Assembly (NCBI GenBank): GCA_018896025.1
Contig: JAHIND010000036.1
Span: forward strand, 31,702 to 95,701
DNA length: 64,000 nucleotides
Origin: Pseudomonadota bacterium
Lineage (GTDB): Bacteria; Desulfobacterota; Desulfarculia; Desulfarculales; Desulfarculaceae
Reading direction: 5' to 3'
Of this stretch, positions 48,265 to 56,969 are shown in pieces. The notes beneath the pieces were generated by a model. It was not told the DNA's origin, did not search any database, and was given only the letters and a program-made list of their open reading frames with translations. Both the position numbers and the translations under genes were made by a program. Each line of letters opens with the position of its first letter. The first letter of the stretch is position 1.

Positions 48265-48542
48265 GTTTTGACATTGATACCGCTGTTGCGAAGGTAGTGG
48301 CCGAGCACGGATTGAGTGCCAACTTGGCCCGCATGGCCATTAACGAAGATCCGGCCGTGCAGGCCCAGAACATCCGAGAGCTAAAGGCCGCCCTGGGAGC
48401 CAAGCAGGATGAGGACAAGGCCAAGGCTGCAAAGATTGAGAAGCTTAAGGCTGCATACGCCGATGCCCGAGATCGTCGTGATGTGCAGGAGATGATTCAC
48501 TGCAAGTTTAGGCTGGGCGAGTTGGGCGTTTTCAGATGGTAG
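48261..48542 (+). CDS. Hypothetical protein
   Basis: ATGA overlap with preceding gene. Confidence 0.55.
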   Translation: MSFDIDTAVAKVVAEHGLSANLARMAINEDPAVQAQNIRELKAALGAKQDEDKAKAAKIEKLKAAYADARDRRDVQEMIHCKFRLGELGVFRW

Positions 48543-48854
48543 TAATCAAGCCACCTTGGCCGCCATCTATGGCCATGGTGGTGGTGGCCCTGGCCCTGTC
48601 CTTTGCTTGCGTGGTACGGGGCCGGGGCCACCTTAAAACATCGCCCCCAAGCTGCGCCATTTAGCCGAGGCTAGCTGTTCCACCCCATCCCTAGTAAAGC
48701 CCCTGCCCCCCCTTGGCCAACCCACTGGAGCAGCTGAGATCAACCAAACAAGTTTAATATATTTTTAAATATCTTAAATTTAGTGCTAGCTTTTTGCAGT
48801 CATATCCCTATAATATGCAAATTAGAGCTACCCAAGCAGAGGGAGATTTGAGCC

Positions 48855-49541
48855 ATGGAAAAGTGCTTCCTGTATTTGAGGGTCAGCGGCCTGGGCCAGG
48901 TGGACGGCTACGGCTTTGACAGGCAGCGGAAGGCATGCGAAGCCTTCTGCAAGCAAGCCAAGCTCCAGGTGGAGGGGATTTACCGCGAGGAGGGCATCAC
49001 TGGCACCGCAGACCATGAGGATCGCCCCGCCTTCCAAGCCATGCTGGCTGACATCCTGGCCAACGGCTGTCGCACGGTGGTGGTTGAGTCCCTTGACCGC
49101 CTGGCCAGGGAACTTAGGATTCAGGAATCACTTTTGATCTACCTGGCAGCCAAGGGCATCACCCTTTACAGCGCGCGAACGGGCGAAAACATCACCGAGG
49201 CCGTCAGCGCCGACCCCTTGCGCAAGGCCCTGGTGCAGATTCAAGGTGTTTTTGCCGAGCTGGAGAAAAGCCAACTGGTGCGCCGCCTGGAAAAGGGCCG
49301 GGCTGCTAAGGAACGCAAGACCGGCAAGTGTGCTGGCCGCAAGTATTACGGTGAAGCCGACAAGGATGAAGCCAAGGTGGTGCGCCGCATCAGGCGAATG
49401 AGGGCAAAAGGCCCGAAGGGTGCTCCCGGCCTAACCCTTGCTGCCATCGCTGACAAGCTCAACGCTGAGGGCATCCCCACCAGGTTGGGCAAGACCTGGA
49501 CCCCCACCCAGGTGCATAACGTTTTGAAGCGCCGCGCCTAG
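48855..49541 (+). CDS. Serine recombinase (resolvase/invertase type)
   Basis: CFLYLRVSGLGQVDGYGFDRQRKACEAF, VVVESLDRLARELRIQE, C-terminal recombinase helix (LAAIADKLNAEGIPTRLGKTWTPTQVHNVLKRRA). Confidence 0.9.
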   Translation: MEKCFLYLRVSGLGQVDGYGFDRQRKACEAFCKQAKLQVEGIYREEGITGTADHEDRPAFQAMLADILANGCRTVVVESLDRLARELRIQESLLIYLAAKGITLYSARTGENITEAVSADPLRKALVQIQGVFAELEKSQLVRRLEKGRAAKERKTGKCAGRKYYGEADKDEAKVVRRIRRMRAKGPKGAPGLTLAAIADKLNAEGIPTRLGKTWTPTQVHNVLKRRA

Positions 49542-49581
49542 CTGTGATATTTTGAATGAGCAGTCTTTAGTGGAGGGGGTT

Positions 49582-49707
49582 ATGCGATTTGGTGGCCCTG
49601 GGGGGCATCCAGTCCCTGGCAAGTTTTCTAAAAAAGGAACCGCCCTGGTAATTGCCTTGCACCTAGCGGCTCCTGTTGCGTTTCTTCTTTGGTTGCTGTT
49701 TCGCTAG
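49582..49707 (+). CDS. 41-aa small membrane protein
   Basis: MRFGGPGGHPVPGKFSKKGTALVIALHLAAPVAFLLWLLFR*; GGAGGGGG upstream; not in ORF track. Confidence 0.45.
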   Translation: MRFGGPGGHPVPGKFSKKGTALVIALHLAAPVAFLLWLLFR

Positions 49708-49734
49708 AAGCCTCCCAGCGACCTGCTCCTCAAG

Positions 49735-49801
49735 CCCCACTAGGTTGGGCAAGACCTGGCCCCCCACCCAAATCCACAATGTGCTAAAAAGGAAGGCATA
49801 A
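49735..49801 (+). pseudogene. Second, diverged copy of a serine recombinase 3' end
   Basis: Encodes (T)RLGKTWPPTQIHNVLKRKA*; matches 49475-49541 at 33/35 nt then diverges at nucleotide level while conserving protein. Confidence 0.8.
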
Positions 49802-49821
49802 CCGACAATGAGGGGGAAGCT

Positions 49822-50025
49822 ATGAGGGGGTGGATAAGGCTAGGCATTGTTATTACGCTGTGCTGGTTCGCGCTTATTACGTTCCTATACGTTGTGGCTG
49901 ACTTCAACATTTATTCAGCCTCAAATATTAAATTATACCTGGGCCTCTTGCTTATCCCAGCGGGCATATTTTGGGCGCTACTGTTTGGAGCAATGTGGGT
50001 TTGGCATGGATTCTTTGGTGATTAA
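49822..50025 (+). CDS. Small membrane protein (two TM segments)
   Basis: MRGWIRLGIVITLCWFALITFLYVVADFN...LYLGLLLIPAGIFWALLFGAMWVWHG. Confidence 0.5.
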   Translation: MRGWIRLGIVITLCWFALITFLYVVADFNIYSASNIKLYLGLLLIPAGIFWALLFGAMWVWHGFFGD

Positions 50026-50055
50026 AATTAAAACAGCGCTAAGGCGGAAGGGTAC

Positions 50056-50394
50056 TTAGCCTTTGCTTTCGAAATGTTTTTCATACGTGAGGAGGCCTGC
50101 GCCTCCGATCCAAATACCAAAAACGATGCAATATATCGCCAAGGGCAAGTCCGAGAACCACAAGATTATTTTTTGGATGCCCACCCAGTAGAACAGATGT
50201 GCAAAGCGGTCTATGGGAATAACGGTGGTAGCCGGTATGGCATACCAGTTTCCATATCTCAGCCAATGAAATATTTGGTAAACCCAAATTCCAGGCCCTG
50301 ACAGGAAGATCATCCCCCCCGCGATTCCCGAGCAAATAAGTGCTGTTTTTGTGGTGGTTAGTACAACTGCTTTTGCGGTAGTTCGTACAGCCAT
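50056..50394 (-). CDS. Small membrane protein
   Basis: 112 aa with several hydrophobic segments. Confidence 0.5.
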   Translation of the reverse strand: MAVRTTAKAVVLTTTKTALICSGIAGGMIFLSGPGIWVYQIFHWLRYGNWYAIPATTVIPIDRFAHLFYWVGIQKIILWFSDLPLAIYCIVFGIWIGGAGLLTYEKHFESKG

Positions 50395-50570
50395 AATAGC
50401 CCCCTCGTAGTATATCGCAGAGTAGCACTATAGCATCTGGGCCACCTAAACAGAAAACCCTCCCAAAAAACAGGTCAATCCCTTGCACTTGGCAAAAACA
50501 GTGCTTATTTTATTGAAATACGGCTATTTTAGCCATTAATACTATTTTGCGAGAAAAGGAACCGCGCCCA

Positions 50571-50816
50571 ATGAATCGAAAGTTAGTATCCCAAGAAAAA
50601 CTCCTTGAGTGGATGAACAAGGAGCTTGCCAAGCATGAGGATTGTGAGGATTGCCGCTTTATTGGAGTAATGGGCCTCCAGGACAAGGATTCTGATGGCT
50701 GCAATTGGTCGCCGGGTTATATACGATGCAGGGGTGTCTCGTCTGAGATCTGCAAACCTTTTGCAAGCCGCGTCACTGCGGAAGCGCAAAAAAGGTTCAA
50801 CCTTTTGCGAGATTAG
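50571..50816 (+). CDS. Hypothetical small Cys-containing protein
   Basis: MNRKLVSQEKLLEWMNKELAKHEDCEDCRFIGVMGLQDKDSDGCNWSPGYIRCRG. Confidence 0.5.
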   Translation: MNRKLVSQEKLLEWMNKELAKHEDCEDCRFIGVMGLQDKDSDGCNWSPGYIRCRGVSSEICKPFASRVTAEAQKRFNLLRD

Positions 50817-50850
50817 CCCGCGTGAGCGATTTTCATCGAAAAATTAACAC

Positions 50851-52947
50851 TTATGATTCGCTGCTGAATTTATTATTGATGTTACTTATCAGTTGCTCGC
50901 CCCTGTCTAGTATATCGCTGGATATTTTGGACGGGTCATCATTGGCCCACGATCTTACAACTATCCTTGCTATGTCTATTTTCCATGTCACCGGCAACTC
51001 CCTCCCTATTTCTATGACAGCTGATTGAATTTGCGAATTTAATTTCTCTTCCTTCTTCCCGCCAGATTCAATGTTAATCTCTGTGCCTAAGTACTCACTT
51101 AGTGCACCGAAGATTGTTTCTTTCCCAACAATATCTTCAATTTCACACTCCTCAATGCTAAAAATATCGTCTAGCATTAAAATTTTATTTTCGTGTCCAG
51201 TATATAACTTTTTCAAAAGAGAATCTCTTCTAATTCTTCCAGCCTCATCCCCGTCCAGCAAAATAACAGGAGCTACTCGGTGACTCAAAAATAGAGAAGC
51301 CATATATCCCATATTTTTTGTGCCACCGCACGGAGCAATGTAAACATCCTTAGGTAACTTTTCTTTGCCTAAAGCACTTAGCATCATAGATAGAGCCTGA
51401 ATATATAGATAATCAGACAAGCCCTCTACTAAGACATTCTTTCCCCTTGCAAAAAGTTCAGCTACCATTGAATAGCCTGTCGCAGCCCAAAGAGGGAAAA
51501 TAGTCTCTCTATCAGAGGGCCACTCTCCGATGCTAATATTAGAATGTCCGGTGGGATCTTCTGTAACTGGGTGAGCACGATGTAAGTTTTGCCCATCAAT
51601 TAGAAAAGGAGAATGGGTCGTATAAATTATTTTATTGTTCTTTGAAAGCTCTTCGAAAAAGGCAATTAGTTCCTGCTGTGCGGTAGGGTGAAGACTGCGT
51701 CCAGGTTCATCTAGTAACAATACAGCTTCTTTGTGACCCTCATCAGATTCCACTAGAAATACCAAATAGAATGAGAAAAACCACTGAAAGCCAGCGCTGC
51801 GTTCCTCTAGCTCAATCTCGACACCAGGTCTTCTGTCGTCCGACACCCATATACGGAAATAATCGCCATCAGCGTGATATTTAATTTTATGCCGCCGCTG
51901 TTGCCACCACTTTTCAAAACGTTCTGTAATATCCAGCGATGCAGAATTGAGCTTTACTGCTCGTAATTCCTTTTGCATTTTATCGGCGGCGATCATTTCA
52001 GGCGTAACAGGTTGGTTGTTATGCTTTGCACGAGACGCCTGCTCAGAACCTAGTGTAAGTATTTCTTCTGCTGTGAGAGTTACATGCTTAAACATAGCAT
52101 TAATCGTTCTTAGCCGAGAATCTTCTGAGTTTTGTTTGAGGTCTTCTATAAATCTAGGCAAATAGATTGCGCTGTCTAAAATCCCATAGTTCTCAAAATA
52201 AATGAATACTGGGAGTGATTCTATAACAAGTTCTTCTGCGCGTTCTAAAGGAGAAGGCATTTTAGCGTGATCAAGTAAGGGCTGCAAGCTATCTATTAGG
52301 GTTTCTACCAAGTCTGCGGATAAAAGCGTTGACTGTTGATTAATTTCAGTTATCATTTTCTGAAGCAAAGCAACGCCTTCTTCGCTTCGCAAGTCATTAA
52401 TGGATTTAATGTGTTCGATGTATTGCTCGGAAAAATTAAATAAAGATTTTTTAACTGCCTCAAGCTCGTCCTTATTTTCTGGTTCATCAGAAGATAGTCT
52501 TCTGATTCCTTTTTCAAATATGGACAAGGCATTAGATATGGTTTCTGGGCTAACAGCCTCGTATACAATCGCTGGCAAGTAATCAATATTTAGAGAGCCA
52601 TCATAATAACGTGTGCATATTATTTTTTCGATTATCCGGTCACCGCCAAACATATCAACTAGTTTACCCTGAAATTCTTCCGAAGGTATAAATTCTACAT
52701 GGCAAACAGGCCACTCCCCTCCATTGTCTTTAAAATCCCTTGTGAACCGATCTCTAGGAAACTCTCTTTGAGGATTATACGGTTCTGATACTGCCGGATT
52801 AAATTTATGCAGCGCCCTGAGAAGCGCTGTTTTCCCAGATTCGTTTCGGCCCACAAACGCCGTTACGTTTTCAAGGGGAATCCAACCACTATCTTTAATA
52901 TTTCTAAAATTAACAACCCGAAAGCTAGATATTTCTAGGTTTCCCAT
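50851..52947 (-). CDS. OLD-family ATP-dependent endonuclease (AAA/SMC-like ATPase + TOPRIM)
   Basis: ENVTAFVGRNESGKTALLRAL, VLLLDEPGRSLHPTAQQELIAFF, YTTHSPFLID, TOPRIM-like NVLVEGLSDYLYIQAL and ILLDGDEAGR. Confidence 0.9.
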   Translation of the reverse strand: MGNLEISSFRVVNFRNIKDSGWIPLENVTAFVGRNESGKTALLRALHKFNPAVSEPYNPQREFPRDRFTRDFKDNGGEWPVCHVEFIPSEEFQGKLVDMFGGDRIIEKIICTRYYDGSLNIDYLPAIVYEAVSPETISNALSIFEKGIRRLSSDEPENKDELEAVKKSLFNFSEQYIEHIKSINDLRSEEGVALLQKMITEINQQSTLLSADLVETLIDSLQPLLDHAKMPSPLERAEELVIESLPVFIYFENYGILDSAIYLPRFIEDLKQNSEDSRLRTINAMFKHVTLTAEEILTLGSEQASRAKHNNQPVTPEMIAADKMQKELRAVKLNSASLDITERFEKWWQQRRHKIKYHADGDYFRIWVSDDRRPGVEIELEERSAGFQWFFSFYLVFLVESDEGHKEAVLLLDEPGRSLHPTAQQELIAFFEELSKNNKIIYTTHSPFLIDGQNLHRAHPVTEDPTGHSNISIGEWPSDRETIFPLWAATGYSMVAELFARGKNVLVEGLSDYLYIQALSMMLSALGKEKLPKDVYIAPCGGTKNMGYMASLFLSHRVAPVILLDGDEAGRIRRDSLLKKLYTGHENKILMLDDIFSIEECEIEDIVGKETIFGALSEYLGTEINIESGGKKEEKLNSQIQSAVIEIGRELPVTWKIDIARIVVRSWANDDPSKISSDILDRGEQLISNINNKFSSES

Positions 52948-53097
52948 CTCTATCCCCCTGACTAAGATTTTCAGTATAGTAGTCCATCTAGCAAGCCTGA
53001 GTCAATTGTTGCGGATTTTGCACTGAACCCACAAAACAGCATACTCCGAAACTACCAACTCCCCGGCATTGAGCCAATCGGTCACGAGAGCAATTAT

Positions 53098-53745
53098 GTA
53101 GATGAGCAGGACAAGAGCGGCCTGCGCATGGAAGCCCAGCGGAATAAGATCGAGCAATATTGTTCCCTGTACGGCCTGGAGCTGGTTGAGGCGTATAAGG
53201 ACGCGTCCAGTGGCAAGACCATGGACCGCCCTGGCCTGCAAGATGCCCTAAAGGCCATCAAGGGAGCCAAGGACCGCTGCTTTGTGGCGGCCAAGCTGGA
53301 CAGGCTAACTTGTTCTGAGCGCGACCTGGGCGACCTCCTGGCCAGTCACTTCAACAATGGCCATCCTCTCAAAATCGTGGTGGAGCAGATAGACACCGGA
53401 ACCGCTGCCGGGCGCATGGTGGCCAACATGTTAGTGACGGTAGCCCAATGGGAGCGAGAGACGATCAGCGAGCGCACTAAGGACGCCCTGGCCGCTGCCA
53501 AGCGTCGAAGGACCAAGCTGGGCAATCCCAACTTAAGCAAGGTCCAGCCCAAAGCGTGGAAGGCTACCAGCGCCCAGGCCTAGGAAAGGGCCAAGGCCGT
53601 GTTGCCCACCATACAAGAGATCAAAAAGGCTGGGATTGTCAGCCTGGCCGGAATAGCCGGGGCGCTGAACGCCAGAGGGGTTCCCACCCCCAGGGGCCGT
53701 AAATGGTACGCGACAAGCGTCCGCAATGTACTATCAAGGGCCTAG
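53098..53745 (+). pseudogene. Serine recombinase with N-terminal truncation and in-frame amber stop
   Basis: DEQDKSGLRMEAQRNKIEQYCSLYGLELVEAYKDASSGKTMDRPGL...KATSAQA-TAG(53581)-ERAKAVLPTIQEIKKAGIVSLAGIAGALNARGVPTPRGRKWYATSVRNVLSRA*; no RVS catalytic motif. Confidence 0.85.
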
Positions 53746-53956
53746 CAATACGCGTTGATCCTGGGCGCTGTAACAACAACTGATGGACCCATTTCCAATA
53801 ACCACTTGATTTTGATAGTGGTATTTTGTTACAAGGTTTAAGTTGTCTGGTTAGTTTAATTCATTCCTGCCGCTATGAGTCAACAGGGCTCGTACCATCC
53901 AAGAGGGCCTTTTTGGGGGAAATTGCACAGGCGTTTTGAGATAATCGTAAGGGGGT

Positions 53957-55696
53957 GTGATGATGAAAAACAACCAATTGAAAATAGGACGAGCAGAAGC
54001 ATACTGGAACGCAGCAGGAACACGTATACTTAAATTTACAGTAGAGATGTACCACAAAGGGCTCAATGAGCACAAACTGATTTCGGCGCCAGATGAAGAG
54101 ATATTAGAAAACAAGGCGAACATTCAGGCTAATAAATGGCAGATAAAGTGGACTAAATTAGAAGCAAAACGTAAGAAAGACGAAAGCAAGCAGGCAAACA
54201 TGGAAAACGCCATTGAAAAGGATAATGAAGCTCAACAGGCCTTACGTGATATTGATAATATACTAAAGCATACTTTAAAGATCAATGACTCCATTGATTG
54301 GGATACTCTCAAAAAGAAAGATCAATTTAGCGAACCACTTCCCCAAAAACCAGCCCCAAGAATTAAGCGTGCTTACAATTCTAAGCCAGAAATATCAGAA
54401 CCAGCGTTCACCCCTGAATTAACTTTTATGGATAAGCTTTTTAAATCTAAAAAAGAACGCAAAATCAGAGAGTGTGAGAGGAAATATGCTGCTGCATGCT
54501 CGGACTGGGAAAAACATTACGCTGAGGTAGTAGATTACAACAAGAAAATAGATATATCTCATCAAAATGAAATCAATAAATATGTAAAGGCAGTCGAAGA
54601 CTGGGAAAAAAGAAAAACAAATTTTGTTTCAAATCAAAACAAATATAACCTCAAAATTGATAACTTGAAAAAAGCCTATTTAAACAAAAGCCCAGAGGCT
54701 GTATCGGAGTATTGTGAGTTGGTATTGAACAATTCAACCTACCCCGAAACTTTTCCTCAAAACTTTGAACTAGAGTACGTTCCTGAAACAAAAATATTAG
54801 TTGTCGAATATGAAATGCCTTCTGTGAAATGCTTACCCAACGTCAAGGAGGTAAAATATATCGCTTCAAAAAAAGAAATAAAAGAATATCTAGTTTCACA
54901 AACCCAAATAAATAACATGTTTGACCAAACACTATATAAAATTGCCTTGCGATCCATACACGAAATATTTGAAGCCGATACGATAGATGCAATAGATGCC
55001 ATTTCTTTTAACGGTTGGGTGATTGAGGTTAACAAGGCCACGGGAAAAGAAGAAAATAACTGTATCCTCAGTATACAAACAACTAAAAATGAATTCATAA
55101 ATATTGATCTAGGTAACGTTGACCCCAAGATATGCTTTAAGGGTTTAAAGGGAGTGGCTAGCACTAAACTGAGTAGTATCACACCAATACAACCAATTCT
55201 TCGAATCAGCAGAGAAGACAAAAGATTTGTTGAAAGCTACGAGGTGGCTAAAAACCTTGACAACGCAACAAATATAGCGGCAATGGATTGGGAAGATTTT
55301 GAGCATTTAATCAGGGAGCTATTCGAAAAAGAATTTCAACAAAATGGTGGTGAAGTGAAAGTTACTCAGGCGAGCAGGGACGGAGGGGTTGATGCCATAG
55401 CATTTGACCCGGATCCAATAAGGGGCGGGAAAATAGTTATTCAGGCCAAAAGATACACCAACACTGTGGGTGTTGCGGCAGTTAGGGATTTATACGGTAC
55501 CGTTGTTAACGAGGGCGCGACTAAAGGCATTCTTGTATCTACCGCTGACTATGGTTCTGACGCATATAATTTTGCAAAGGATAAACCCCTTACCCTCCTA
55601 AATGGATCTAATCTATTGCATTTATTAGAAAAGCATGGCCATCATGCAAAAATTGATCTGCGGGAAGCCAAAAAAATGCTGGCGGATAATAAATAA
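53957..55696 (+). CDS. Mrr-like restriction endonuclease with long coiled-coil N-terminal region
   Basis: C-terminus DWEDFEHLIRELFEKEF..QNGGEVKVTQASRDGGVDAIAFDPDPIRGGKIVIQAKRYTNTVGVAAVRDLYGTVVNEGATKGILVST. Confidence 0.88.
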   Translation: MMMKNNQLKIGRAEAYWNAAGTRILKFTVEMYHKGLNEHKLISAPDEEILENKANIQANKWQIKWTKLEAKRKKDESKQANMENAIEKDNEAQQALRDIDNILKHTLKINDSIDWDTLKKKDQFSEPLPQKPAPRIKRAYNSKPEISEPAFTPELTFMDKLFKSKKERKIRECERKYAAACSDWEKHYAEVVDYNKKIDISHQNEINKYVKAVEDWEKRKTNFVSNQNKYNLKIDNLKKAYLNKSPEAVSEYCELVLNNSTYPETFPQNFELEYVPETKILVVEYEMPSVKCLPNVKEVKYIASKKEIKEYLVSQTQINNMFDQTLYKIALRSIHEIFEADTIDAIDAISFNGWVIEVNKATGKEENNCILSIQTTKNEFINIDLGNVDPKICFKGLKGVASTKLSSITPIQPILRISREDKRFVESYEVAKNLDNATNIAAMDWEDFEHLIRELFEKEFQQNGGEVKVTQASRDGGVDAIAFDPDPIRGGKIVIQAKRYTNTVGVAAVRDLYGTVVNEGATKGILVSTADYGSDAYNFAKDKPLTLLNGSNLLHLLEKHGHHAKIDLREAKKMLADNK

Positions 55697-55886
55697 ATTC
55701 GATGAGCTTCACACTTTAATTACTATGACAAACCTCATTCATCTGGAAAAAACAGCTAATAAATTTCAGTTATGCCTATCCCTAGATCACTCCATGGAGC
55801 GTTTCATTGCCTCAGTAGGTATCGCATAATTTAGCGTCAAATCCACTGCCGGCGCAATTGTTGCAAGCAAGAGGCGAGGATTCAGT

Positions 55887-56321
55887 ATGCCCAAAATTGA
55901 ATTTGGTGAGCGCTGGAAGCGCTGGGATTGCGTTGTCTGCGGAAAGCCCAACCCTCGGACCAGCGAGAAGTGCCACTCCTGCGGGGCTCCCGCGTCCGGT
56001 GGCCCGCAGGTAGAATCACAAAACATCAAACCTCCAAAGCTGGAAGCGAACCAGTGGTTATGCCCGGCCTGCAACATACCGGTCACTTGGGGGAACAGGT
56101 GCGCAAAGTGCGGAAGCGCTGGGCCGGGGATAGCTGCCATAGCAAAGGAGTCTGCCAGTGCCAACGGGGTGGTAATCACTGGCCTGGATATTCCCTTCGG
56201 TACGCTGGTGGGCTTCATGGTCAAGCTGGCCCTGGCCGCCATCCCGGCCGCGATAATTTTTGCGCTGATTTACAGCTTAATAGCCGCCCTTGTCACCGGT
56301 AACTTGCCTTTTGGAAGATAA
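55887..56321 (+). CDS. Double zinc-ribbon membrane protein
   Basis: WDCVVCGKPNPRTSEKCHSCGAP, WLCPACNIPVTWGNRCAKCG, C-terminal TM. Confidence 0.7.
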   Translation: MPKIEFGERWKRWDCVVCGKPNPRTSEKCHSCGAPASGGPQVESQNIKPPKLEANQWLCPACNIPVTWGNRCAKCGSAGPGIAAIAKESASANGVVITGLDIPFGTLVGFMVKLALAAIPAAIIFALIYSLIAALVTGNLPFGR

Positions 56322-56432
56322 AAATAGTTATCAAGCTTTTTTAAAAAAAGCACCCCTGCCCTAAGGTTGGCTCCCTTTTACATATAATAAGGACGAGGGG
56401 AACAGGCCGAGCGCGCCGCAGGCCTACCCTTC

Positions 56433-56469
56433 AGCCCCACCACCGCCTCTGTGGGGTGTGGGGCTTTTC
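56433..56469 (+). terminator. Rho-independent terminator
   Basis: AGCCCCAC...GTGGGGCT stem followed by TTTT. Confidence 0.6.
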
Positions 56470-56612
56470 GCTTTTGAGCCAGGGGCACAACATATGGTGG
56501 TGGTTAACTGGTTGCAACTCAACATGAAGTGGGGGGGAAGCACGGGGAGGCCCTTTTTCGCTAGCTTTATTTAAGCTTATGGCTTAATATTAATGTGATG
56601 AAGGGAGTTTAA

Positions 56613-56969
56613 ATGGCCAAGCCAGATGTTGGAGAAAATGCCCCGCCCACCAAGGGTCGCCCGATCACGTCCCCTACTGCCCCCCCAGAGTGGAGGGATG
56701 GAATCAGGGAGCGGATGCAGGCCATAGGACTCACCGGGAAAAAACTGGCCGAGTTAGTGGGATACGCCCCGGTAACCGTCCAGGTCTGGCTCAATGGGTC
56801 TGTCCGCCTGAGCGTGGAAAAAGCCAACCTCTTGGAGGAGGGCATTGATCGCTACATCGCGGACACGCAGACCACGCTGGCCTTGGTGCAGGCGGGAAAA
56901 ATCGGCTCCACTACCTGGTCCACCAAGCCAAATGGGGTCCAGACGCAGGGGAAGAAGGGCGGGAAGTGA
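56613..56969 (+). CDS. HTH DNA-binding protein (XRE-like), coupled to recombinase
   Basis: RERMQAIGLTGKKLAELVGYAPVTVQVWLNGSVRLSVEKANLLEEGID; TGA overlaps ATG of recombinase. Confidence 0.7.
   Translation: MAKPDVGENAPPTKGRPITSPTAPPEWRDGIRERMQAIGLTGKKLAELVGYAPVTVQVWLNGSVRLSVEKANLLEEGIDRYIADTQTTLALVQAGKIGSTTWSTKPNGVQTQGKKGGK

Noticed and set aside
50851-56321. Full Gabija, PARIS or type I/II restriction system
   Set aside because: No UvrD-like GajB, AriB-like partner, methyltransferase or specificity subunit next to the nucleases
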